Part shown: positions 12,332 through 23,417 of the stretch, piece by piece | Layout of the letters: the number at the start of each line of letters is the position of its first letter | Position numbering within the stretch: the stretch's first letter is position 1 | Assembly (NCBI RefSeq): GCF_963675165.1 | Contig: NC_087379.1 | Span: 4,853,442 to 4,917,441 of the forward strand | Origin: Halichondria panicea | Taxonomy: Eukaryota; Porifera; Demospongiae; Suberitida; Halichondriidae | DNA length: 64,000 bases | Direction of reading: 5' to 3' | Notes under the pieces: model-generated | Told to the model about the DNA's origin: nothing | What the model saw: only the letters and a program-made list of their open reading frames with translations | The model's database searches: none | Translations under genes and position numbers: made by a program

Positions 12332-13954
12332 GGGAGCAAGCTTCCGGAGTTACAGGGGTTGTAAATATTACACCCCCCAGATTGGCGACCCCCAGTATAG
12401 GAAGTGAAGAAAGTGTTTTAGGGCTTTGGGGGTGAAGCCATACTATAACAATTCGTGGATTGGGTGTCTTGCCAGAATATCTAGACCTACATTATAACTA
12501 GTCCAAACTCTACTACCCAGCATGAGACACTCGTTATTGTGCATGCCCTTAAACCGCTTATCAAGCCATGGTCTGTTAGGTGCACGTTTTGAAGAGCCTA
12601 TAGGTTGCAAGTAGTCTAGTACCACCGATTAAAAGTGGCAGGTTTGGAGCTATAATTATATACTATAGCTACACTGAAACGGATTTATTTACTGTGTTGA
12701 GGAGATGGAGGAGCAGCTTCATTCGTGCACCTTTATAATATCCCCCTCTCAGGACCATGCATAGTTGATCTTTGTCTGGTGCCTTGATCAGCTTTAGATG
12801 TACGAATTGGCATTCATAATAACAAGGAATCCACAATGCATGAAATCACGGTTGACAGCCTGAAATGTTACTGTTTGATCTCTCTCACTTCCATGTATGA
12901 GAAAATGATCAGACCATGAAGTTGCATCTACATGTATGGTTGTGCCATATTGATTGGGTTGCAATATAAATTATAAATGCACTAATAAGACGTTCTAAGA
13001 TTATGTAAATTATAGCTGTTGACATAATTATCGGATTTATTTGGACAAATTAAATCACATGCATGGTCAACAAAAGTAGCACTACAATAAAATGAGTCAT
13101 AATTTAGCTATTGCCCAATAAAGCAAACTTGTGCAATTGTTATTGTGGGAACACTATCACACTTCTTCAATGACCATTGAGAAGGCAATCAGGCATAACC
13201 TTATACAGACATCAATAGACTCTCGTTTTACAAAGTCGTAACTGATGTCAGCACACACCTATACAGACCCACTGCTTGAATATGTCAACTTGTATTCAGT
13301 TGTGACAAATACTTAACCTCCTACTTTGTTCTCGAATAAAACACAGTGCTATTGAGGTCACGTAGCATCACGTTGTGGGTAAGTTAAACCAATGTGTAGG
13401 TGGACACTACAGTACAAGTCCGTGTCTACAGTGACCATACTATAATTATTATAATTATACAGACACAAAAACATGGTCTGTATTTGTCTGGTTCACACTA
13501 TGGTTCGGAGGAGTGCCTATGGTCCATTAAAAATAATAATTAATACTAAATCAACAGTGAAACATAACATGCATACTGTGTGTGCATGTTCATTTCGAGA
13601 CACATGCATACATGCATGCAGAACACCATGGATGCTACATACTCATATAAAGGCTCATACCCTGCCAGTAAAAATTGCATGGAGGCTAAAACATGCAGCA
13701 CTGTATTATAGCTTCAACTGGATTCTGACAAAATTTCCATATTAAAAGGATCATGTGAAACTAAAGTCCCAAATGGAACACATAATAATTATGATTATAG
13801 CTAACATGCAGTCTGGTTATTGTTGGCACATTTAATTAGACAAGTATATGTACATGTAATTATACAGCAGTATAACGAATTCGAAAATGTTTCAATTCAC
13901 AGTAAAAGATTATGGATTAAAATACAATGTGAAGATCAATTATTTTTGAATCAG
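12332..13954. other. Intergenic region between ast2 promoter and ast3 3' end
   Basis: No coding sequence or RNA gene is recognised in these 1.6 kb. Copy 2 (54351..56384) aligns throughout but carries two extra transposons (54499..54766 and 54806..54907); copy 1 shows the empty sites, near 12481..12495 and 12510..12525. Confidence 0.5.
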
Positions 13955-16900
13955 TTAAATTTGTTTAAATTGTGCATAGAATCCTCTAAACGATCCTGGG
14001 GAAGACACCCGTAAAGTCACAGTCAAGATACTTCCTGTCCCTGTGACTGTGTACTCGCCACACTTCTCCCCACACATCTTCTCAATCAATGGAGCACTAG
14101 TTCCAAATCCATCATACACCGAAACAGAATTGGACGAACATTGCTCACTGCTGGGAATATCGAAATAAGTGAACATGACTTTGAATGTTCCAGCACCGAA
14201 AATTATCCAATTGCATTCAGGATTTATGGTGCCAGGGAGGATAGGGCCTAAGGGCAAATTAGTTGGTCCGAACATGTCATTAACGTTCATGAATCCACCA
14301 CAAGCAAACTTTCCCGGAGGGTTGGATGGTAAAACAGGGCAATTCGGAGTGGGTGGTGGTAGCGTAGTGGGGGCGAGGGTGGTTGGAGGTGTAGTCGTGG
14401 TAGGGCGAGTGGTAGGTCTAATAGTTGGACCTGGTGTTACCGTGGCTACTGTAGTTGGCCTGGTGGTGGGCGGGGAAGTGGTTGGATCTGGTGATGTTGT
14501 GGCTACTGTAGTTGGCCTGGTGGTGGGTATGGGAGTGGTTGGATATGGTGTTGTTGTGGATACTGTAGTTGGCCTGGTGGTGGGCGGGGGAGTGGTTGGA
14601 CAGACTATCGTATACTCAATCCTGAATCCCTTACGCTTAGGGCCGTGCTTTGGTCCAGCAAAGAAGTATAGTCTGGTATTGCCTGTTGTAGTGATGGGAG
14701 AAGGTCTAGCAAGGTCACAAATGGTGTAATTCAATTTCTCGTATATTTTCAGGTAATCTTTGGGGCAATTTTGAGAAGATTTTCCTGCTATTCCAAATGC
14801 ATTAATATCAAAGCTCAATTCAACATTGCAGTCTGTCGATGGCACCTGGATGTCCCATTGACACTCGAAATTTACAGGGTAGGTCTCGGGCCAGGATGGG
14901 GTTTGGATGCTACCAGCGGCAGCAGTTGACAATCCTCCACACAACAAGATAGTTTTAGGATCAATGATGTCTTCTATAGTAGTCTCAATTACGATCGTTT
15001 CAGGCTCAATTACAAACTCAATTTTATCGAGAGTACAAGAATGTCCGTCCGGTTGAAGAGTGGATCCGCTATCACAAAAGCATTGATATGATCCGTCAGA
15101 ATCTGTACAGTGACCAGAACATCCACCGTTGTTGTCTGCACACTCATCGATATCTGCAGACAAACAAAAAGAGTGAACACAAAGCATGTACACGTAGAAG
15201 ATCTGAAAGCTTGTATAGTATATTTTGGTAATGTGCTTTGCTACAACTACGTAGGAAAAAAACTAAACACACCTTCGCAAGTAAGTCCATTATCTGCCAA
15301 TTTGTATCCCTTGGAACAGTTGCATTCGTACGACCCTGGAACGTTTGTGCACAAATCTTGACAGCCTCCATTTCTTGTGAGGCACTCATTCACCTCATCA
15401 CAAGACACCCTGTTAGATGAGAGGTCGTACCCCTTAGGGCATAAACATCTCGCCGTATCAACGTCACCAGGGACAACCTCACAGGAATGCTCACAATTGG
15501 CAATCAAACAAGGGTCCACGGTATCATCTATGTGAGAAATAATTCTGTCATATAAATATATTGTATAGGTATAATGACTGTTCGACTAACAGCGTGTCTA
15601 TGAAAACTAAACGCACCTTCACAAGTAAGTCTATTATCTGCCAATTTGTATCCCTTGGAACAGCTGCATTCGTACGACCCTGGAACATTTGTGCACAAAT
15701 CTTGACAGCCTCCATTTCTTGTGAGGCACTCATTCACCTCATCACAAGACACCCTGTTAGATGAGAGGTCGTACCCCTTAGGGCATAAACATCTCGCCGT
15801 ATCAACGTCACCAGGGACAACCTCACAGGAATGCTCACAATTGGCAATCAAACAAGGGTCAACGATATCATCAGCATCTACGTGAGAAACAAGTTATTTC
15901 ATTATTTCTGCTATATAAATATTATAGGTATAACGACTGTTTGACTAAAAATTCTGTCAGTGTGTCTATGAAAATTAAAAGCACCTTCACAAGCAAATCC
16001 ATTATCTGCCAATTTGTACCCCTTGATACAGCTGCATTCGTACGACCCTGGAATATTTGTGCAGAAATGTTGACAGCCTCCATTTCTTGTGAGGCACTCG
16101 TTCTCCTCATCACAAGACACCCTGTCTGATGAGAGGTCGTACCCCTTAGGGCATAAACATCTGGCCGTAAGAACGTCACCAGGGACAACTACACAGGAAT
16201 GCTCGCATTTGGCAATCAAACAAGGGTCCATGGTTCCATCACCATCTGAGAAACAATTAATCTATATCACGACTGTTTGGTTTAGAATCCTAGCACTAAA
16301 GGAACATGTAGAGGAATAAGCTAGCCGTGTGCAAATAATTATGCATACATGTACATACCTACAACACATGTTTTCCCATCAGAGAGTAGCCTGTAGCCAT
16401 CCTCACACACACAGTGGAAAGAGCCGCCTTTATTTATACACTTGTGATCACAGCCCCCTTTGTCCAGGGCACATTCATTCACATCTACACGGAAGAGAAA
16501 AATAAATATAGGTATACATGTATGATTTTGTATCGACATACTTACCAAAACATTGCTTGTGGTCACTGGATAAGAAGAATCCTTTAGGGCAGTGACATTC
16601 ATATGATCCAGGAAAGTTTGTACAGTTGTGAGAACAGTATGCACCATACGCACACTCATCGAAATCTTCAGACTCAAATCTTAAATTGAATCCTTTCAAG
16701 CCAGCCCTCTGATTTGAGCTATCAGTGTGGAATCGAATGTACGCAATATTGGTAGTCGTATAGGTGTTGATAATTCGATCCGATGATTGACAATACTTTC
16801 CGATACCGTATCCATTTTGGTTAAAGTTCTCGTGAATATGTAAGTAGTCATTTACACAGCCTCGGCTGTAAAGGGTGAAAATGAATAATCATGAATCACT

Positions 16901-18538
16901 CTATGTCAATAGTACATAACATCAGCATGAGGGGATAAATACGTAAATGCTATACACCTATATACTAACATACATCAATTTATTATTCTTACTTGTAGTC
17001 CATATCCAGTTCTACTGTGAACCTTATTCGATACCCCTCTTCAACTCTGATTGTCCACTCGCAGTCGGTATCGTGTGAGTAGACGCCATAGTCTGGTGAG
17101 CTGAAGGAGCCATTCGAGACACCATCGAAGACACTGCCACATGCAAACTCGTGAGGTGGAAGGGTTGGCTCGGACACTATCTCATCTGGCACAAAGGTCG
17201 TTCTTGGGGGGTGGTCTTCAGTAGAATCTAAGATGGGAATAAGTAACATGATACGTCATTTTAATCGGTCTATGCATGCAGAAACTTAACTATCATAGCA
17301 CTAAAAGCATGCATAAAATAACATCTGCTGGCTGTGAAATGGCTTTTTAAACTGTCATTTTAAGATCCTTACTTGAGCATTTACAGAAGAGGTTGGCTCT
17401 AAGGATATCCAGAGAACTCAAAGTATGGGCTTCTCCAACTGGTATACTTGGATCAAGTGCAACTATCGTATCCAGATGAGAACTGTGTGCAAAAGAGTTT
17501 TTATCGTAATGCATAACACTGTTGTAGTCGTATCCAACTCCAAGTAAATCCACTTCATCATGACTGAGTTTTGTGAACTGTGAGAGTACACTCCTCCCCG
17601 GTTTAAGATTATTCTCGATTATATCAATGTACTCGTCTCTGTCAGGCCTGTTGTGTTCGTGGTAGAATCCGATAACATGTCCAAGCTCATGCACTGCACT
17701 ACTAAATGAAAAGCAAGACGGGCCAATCGAAACCCTCTGTTGATTGGATGTTCTGCCAACATATGATCCACACCTAGACAATACAGATAGAAGTGATAAG
17801 CAACCAAATTCATTGTAATTTTGCTGTATCACCATTCAAATACAATCATCTCGCTATTGTTGCTAATTCACAGTTATAACCAATGTTGAATAGAGATGGT
17901 ATACCAGTGCATCTATACTATATCTCACCCTGGACCAGGATAGATGAAGATGTAATTATCTTCAGTTGTCCTCTTCCTAAAGCGTACGCAGGTGTGCTCC
18001 TCCCAATGCGCCAATGCCTCGGTTACGACACGCTGTTGTTTCTCTGCAATAGGTTGTAATTGTAAAATATAATTAAGATTATTCATGGATGTTCGCGACT
18101 ATAAAAATGTCCACACAATACACAATACCAGGTACAAATACTCACCAGAATAGAATTCATCTATAATGTAAGGAATGACACAGTTGGGCCATTGCCAACT
18201 CTTGGGGTTGACAACGGCTCTCTTTTGTTTTCCCTGCGAGGACTCTTTATAACTCAGCTTCTCATTCAATAGCTCTCGGTAGTTCTTTGTGAAGTAAGTT
18301 ATATCTCCAACTTTTATTGTGAAATCTGCGCAGTGGACAGTAACATTGTTAGTGTGTGTGAAACTACTCATCCCAATTTCTTGAACTTACCAGTGTCTAC
18401 AGTTGGGTCATAAACAATTGTCCTTTCTTCAGCAATTTCATTATTTTCCCTTACATCTTCAATTTTAATTGGTAAGCACTCCACTGCATATGTAGTTGTC
18501 AAAGCAAGCAGACACATTAACAAAGCTTGATTCTTCAT
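13955..18538 (-). CDS. Secreted astacin metalloprotease with expanded EGF array (ast3, copy 1)
   Basis: Eleven exons: 18391..18538, 18146..18325, 17929..18043, 17373..17773, 16993..17227, 16546..16865, 16359..16484, 15985..16245, 15617..15877, 15273..15527 and 13955..15153, 3501 nt in all (1166 aa). Signal peptide [20 protein letters not shown]; propeptide ends KQKR before AVVNP; zinc motif [13 protein letters not shown] from residue 176; Met-turn SVMHY. Downstream are CUB1, EGF, EGF, three exons each coding a pair of EGF-like modules (DPCLIA...[13 protein letters not shown]...CEG), another EGF, CUB2, a Thr/Pro linker and the final CUB. Exon 6 joins the second half of CUB1 directly to the first EGF, where ast1 and ast2 have an intron. 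The EGF expansion is unlike ast1 and ast2 and probably lengthens the tail or adds binding sites. Confidence 0.85.
15273..16245 (-). repeat. Tandem triplication of an EGF-pair exon in ast3
   Basis: The three exons at 15985..16245, 15617..15877 and 15273..15527, with their introns, are tandem copies with starts about 350 to 370 bp apart. The last two encode nearly identical proteins and the first is more diverged. All are symmetrical phase 1-1 exons (261, 261, 255 nt), so copies can be added or lost without breaking the frame. Confidence 0.85.
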
Positions 18539-18610
18539 TCTTCTTTTGATCCTTTCTTACTCTTTTTATGATGTTGAAAGCACAGTTATACTGACTGCAT
18601 GAGCTTGCAG

Positions 18611-18620
18611 CTATTATATA
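18611..18620 (-). promoter_or_regulatory. TATA box of ast3 (copy 1)
   Basis: TATATAATAG on the minus strand, ~75 nt upstream of the ast3 ATG. Confidence 0.5.
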
Positions 18621-19303
18621 GGAGCAAGAGTTCAAATTCCTGATAGGAGATATCTAGTGTATTCTACTGTACACTATAAATAGATACATGTAGCTACTTC
18701 CTTAGTCTATACCAGAAATCCAAGAAATGCTTATTGTGTTCAGCTTGGCTTACTGGTTTTGTAACTTGAGGAGTTGGTTTCCTAGGAGATGTGGTGAAAG
18801 ATCAAGATGTTTACAAACCACTAATATTAATTTTGTGTCCTATTGTCTATGGCAATTTCATTGGACACCATTGTTCTCCATAGAAACCATAAAGTGGATG
18901 CTCAAAAACTTGTTTAATATCACTAAGTAGTTATCTCTGCTCTAAAAATTGCGAGCTTGCTTCTTAACTATTAATATGGTGGCGCTGTACGATTATAATT
19001 CAGGTGTCTATAGCTGGCTAAAGAGCAAGTCGGCCAACGGCACCATAAATTTAGTTTTGTAGTCAAAGTGGGAGTGTATCAGACAAAGTTACCACAGTTT
19101 CAACTGCCATGTACTGGATCTGGCTGGCTGCATGTCACTGCAGCAGACCTGCATGCTCACAGCTAGCTAGCTATACATACAGGGGACAGAGTAGAGTTGT
19201 TCTGACTTTGGGATACTGTCATTTACTGATCTTGATTTCCGGCTATGAAGCCATAGATACCACCTCACTAATTGAGGGAGAACAAAGAGGCAGCACTGTG
19301 TTC
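18621..19303. other. Divergent intergenic region ast3/ast4
   Basis: This is the region between two divergently transcribed astacin genes. It lies between the ast3 TATA box (18611..18620) and the ast4 TATA box (19304..19309) and probably holds both promoters. No gene is seen. Confidence 0.5.
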
Positions 19304-19309
19304 TATATA
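19304..19309 (+). promoter_or_regulatory. TATA-like element of ast4 (copy 1)
   Basis: TATATA lies ~55 nt upstream of the ast4 ATG at 19364, the same spacing class as in the other astacin genes. It is present before the copy 2 exon as well. Confidence 0.4.
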
Positions 19310-20176
19310 CGGCCGGACTGCAAGAGGTCTCCCTGACAGCAGAGAGAACCTGGCACATTAAGGATGTGTGGGGGATTAACTCTGACTCTTTTGTCCCTGG
19401 CTGTGGGTCTGCTTCTCTGTGGACAAAGGACTCTTTGTCAACTCCTTCCTGACCTTTCTGATCCTTGTGCTAGCTCAGGTATGTTGGAGGATTTGTACCG
19501 TGGTACATAAAAAAAATGTTCTCTGCCATGAATACTGAAACTGAACAAAAATGACAGGGTTCGTCAGGTATGCACATATTAAATCATAGTCTCATGCATC
19601 AGCCGCCCTGAGATAGTCCGTCTGAGCACTTTAGTCTGAACTTTTTTGGCCAGGTCGGAATTCCGACCTGACCAATCAGATCAAGGATTGATAAAATTAA
19701 AGGAAATAAAGAATGACAAAAAGCGTATGCGTTCTCTACAGTAGGATGCATTTATAGCTGGCGCTAGTCAGCCTAACTGTGGCTACTGTTAGCCAGTCAA
19801 GGAGCTATAGTAAGTTGAGTTGACTGCACTAGTGCCGTGCAATCTTTTTCTTGTTCTTTTAGCAACGTTCTTGGAGCAAGTCAAACAAAAATTCATAGCT
19901 GCTAGTCAAGCGTTTGCGGCTGACCTTTTGCATGGGTGGACGTAATTGAATTCTTCTGGTTTTGACACTGCGTAATTACAATTAACATTCCATTGTGGAA
20001 TGACCTTTAGACTAAAGTGGTCAGACTGACTCTCCCAAGGCAGACTGATTCATGAGACTAATTAAATCATTGCTGATTGATAGCGGAAATTAATTTCTGT
20101 GTATAGCCACGAGTTGGTTCGTTGAGTTTTAAAAGAAGAAACTTGGAATTTATTTGTGGGATTTAGATCTATTTCC

Positions 20177-20217
20177 TACACACGCACACACGCACACACA
20201 CACACACACACACACAT
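20177..20217. repeat. CA microsatellite
   Basis: A run of CA dinucleotides with a few CG interruptions in ast4 intron 1; contracted to a few units at about 58015..58030 in copy 2. Confidence 0.8.
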
Positions 20218-20321
20218 GCAACAGATCTGGGGTTGTGAAATGCAATAATTATAATGTGTCGATCAATTAAGCCATCAAGAGAACTATAATAATTATTCTC
20301 ATCATGCTACTATTACTGTGC

Positions 20322-20807
20322 TAGCCTCGTTCCTAGCCTCGTTGTCTCTAAAATAACGCTAGGTCGCCAACTACGCCTGGTATTGATTGTATCTGGGCGT
20401 GGTTAGGAACCAAAAAACAAAAGCAGAGAGATTTTGCAAGAACAACACACTTTTCGACAAGGGCCGGTAGTGTTGGCCCTACCTACTAGCTTGTATAGTC
20501 CATCACAAAGGGCAGCAATTGATAGCAAAGAGTCTTGCCATACCATGTTGAAACTAGACAAAGATGTTTCTTCATTCCGAGAGGAGCTTGAGAGCCTGGG
20601 CCTATCCTGCAATGAGAGTGAGGCCTTCTTGCTTCAGCAAGATAATTTATATGTTAGTCTGAACAACCTTAAACTTGTGTTGCATAGCGAAATTATGACA
20701 GGAAACAAAATGTGAAGAATCTCTGCTTTTGTTTCCGGTTCCTCAGATACAATCATTACCAGGCCGTATTTTTCAACTTCAGAAAAATTGGCCTGGGACT
20801 GAGGCTA
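20322..20807. mobile_element. Inverted-repeat element, copy 1 (TAGCCTCG termini)
   Basis: The left end begins TAGCCTCGTTCC; the right end, ending GACTGAGGCTA, is its approximate reverse complement, and the inner part (GATTGTATCTGGGCG) is also inverted. It is present at the equivalent place in copy 2 (58137..58731), so it predates the duplication. Short open frames inside differ between copies and look non-coding. Confidence 0.6.
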
Positions 20808-21946
20808 TAATTCCTGCGCTGGAAATCGTACAGGAAAACGGTGCTAGTAAGAGCAACTAGTAATTGCACGGTGCCAAGCCATAATTGGACTGGGTTTTCC
20901 GAATAACGCTGCAGCTAAGAATGCTGCAATGAAAACTGTATCATAAAAAATAATGATCGGCAATATATCCACATAGAGTATGGTCTCTCTCGTGCAATAA
21001 TAGGATTCAAAACAAGCACTGGCATGCATGATGCATGGTAAATAACACTAGCTTCCTTGTGCAATCTAGATAACATATGCCATTGCCCATAATTATGGTT
21101 ACACTCTTAACTTAATTATAAGATATTGACATAGCCTATTTTCCTCCCTCCCTACTCCCCCAAAATGAGTCGCCTAGCGACAGTGGAGGCGAAGACAGGA
21201 AGAAAAGGGGAGCTACCAGTGAGAATCGAAAGCTGTGGCCAAATGGAGTCGTATATTACACCTTTTCAAGCAGATTCAATGGTAACTGTGATCGTGTATT
21301 GCGTTATAACTATGCTTAGATCATGTTTGCCATTAATACTGCAATCTGATTGGCTAAAGGAAGTGTTCTATCTAACTTAGAAAATAGCAAAAATTAGATA
21401 AATCTGATTGGCTAAATACTCATGGTTGCTATGATCTAAAATGCTTAGACACTGTTTAGGAAGTTTCCACACGATTTAGAAGTCCTCAGGGCTAGTAGAA
21501 CCCTCACTGCGTTTGGGATACTACAACCAGCCCTTGGGCTTCTAAATAATGTAGAAACTTCCTAAACAGTGTCTAACTATTATTTGTACATTAACAAACC
21601 CTTGGGGCTTGTACAGTGTTGTAGTTGGGAGCATAATCTACTAAGACCATCTCAAGAACGAGTCCAAGGTTCAGTGTATGTATAGTACCTGCCAATGCTC
21701 AATTATTTGGGGCAAAGAGCCTCTCATCCCCTTGGAGTAAGAACTACAAACATGAAGCTCTAGTCTAGTGATTCCAAGAGTTGTTTGTGCCAAAAGCTCA
21801 GCTTACACACACATGCATGAACAGAAGGAAACATGTGTTGGCTCTATTCTGTGGTTTCTATAACCGCACTTTGTTGTGCTCTTCAAAACCTCCGCTATTT
21901 GTGGGTGTAGTAGTGGAAGGAGTAGAGGTAGTCAACTGGTGAACCA

Positions 21947-23025
21947 GGGGTGTTATCTGTGTCAAAATGACTATGACAATGTACACACGCGTGCATTCAT
22001 ATGCACGTTACAATATGCATGTCAATATGCATATGCACGTTACAATATGCATGTCGACATCCAATATGCACGTTACAATATGCATGCAACTTGCATGCAA
22101 CATGCATATGCACATTACAACATGCATGTCAACATGCATATACACATTTACAGTATTATGCTGCATGGGATGTCAATAATTATGACCTCCGGCAGCATAA
22201 TTATATACGCTTACACCCAATAATATGCATATACATGTCCATATAATAATGATTGGTATATAAACTGGTTGGCACACACAACATTAATTGTGGATGACTC
22301 CTCCACAAGACTCCAATTTAAGCTGGAAAAGACGCCGCAATAATTAGTTTGTTAGTAGGTGTGACATCAATTATGCATGCGGGGTAAAAATATAACCCCA
22401 CTCCACATGTACCGCCACATGTACTGACACGTGGAGAGTGGGCTTCTAAATATAATCTGCCCTCGTGGGCTACTCTCCAAATCTGGAGGCGAGAAAGATA
22501 AGGAAGAAGAAGTACCGACAGTGTATCAGACTCTAGCTAGCTAGTTATAGCTGTGATATAAATGGCTGACAAGATTACTCGCGCCAACGAGATAATATAA
22601 TTTATTGTGCTAGTCCTATTATATATAATGAGCACTTGCACTTTGACCCAATGACCACATAATCTAGACTCCACCCTTTCCGCCTACAAAATTACAGTGT
22701 AATTACTCTCAATAACCGGATACATGCATATTGTGATGTGTACGTAATGTGTAAGTATACATGCACATGCCATAATTATTATTGACTTGATAATTGTGTA
22801 ATGTGTAGATATATACATGTCAACGTGTATATGCATGTTGTAATGTATATACATATTATGTTGACATGCATGTTGCATGCATGTTGCATGCATGCATATT
22901 GTAAGGTGCTATGCATGTTGCATGTATATTGTAACGTGCATATGCATTTTGACATGTATATTGTATGTGCATATGAATGCACAGTGTGTGCATTGTCATA
23001 GTCATTTTGACACAGATAACACCCC
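21947..23025. mobile_element. Long inverted-repeat element rich in GCATGC/ATGCAT motifs
   Basis: The ends are GGGGTGTTATCTGTGTCAAA and its reverse complement. Just inside each end are ~230 bp arms of repeated CATGCATGT, ACGTTACAATATGCATG and similar units, which are themselves inverted relative to each other. The whole ~1.08 kb is missing from copy 2 near 61290..61310, so it inserted in copy 1 (or was excised from copy 2). It lies in ast4 intron 2. No transposase is seen. Confidence 0.7.
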
Positions 23026-23417
23026 ATAAACCACCACTATGCTGTCCATGATTTAATGCTGTTGGGTTGTGACATTTTGTATGATGTAAGTGCATTTTAT
23101 CTTAAAATAATGAATTTTAAGGATTTGAAGTCAATAAAGGCCTGACAGGAAGAATCCTTAAAATATGAACTAAGTGGAAAGATAACAACATTATGTCAGG
23201 ATAATTCGACCAACTGAGCTCATATGCTGCACCTCTTGCAATAATTATCTGCAGCTGCTGAGAGGAGACAGATACTGGAGGCAATGAAGCATTGGGAAGA
23301 CCACACCTGCATTAGATTCAAGCACCGCTCAAACCAGCCGCACTATGTCAACTTCTTCCCAGGAGCAGGGTAAGAGCTTTGTATGGTTCTCTATTGTGTA
23401 AGATTACCATTTATGTG

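Noticed and set aside
15247-16245. Regularly spaced repeats that might suggest a repeat-spacer array
   Set aside because: The repeat units are EGF-pair exons with intact splice sites, in a eukaryotic gene; not CRISPR.
22001-22246. Overlapping frames rich in His/Met/Cys/Tyr
   Set aside because: Products of ATGCATGC-type repeats read in all frames; low complexity, not coding.
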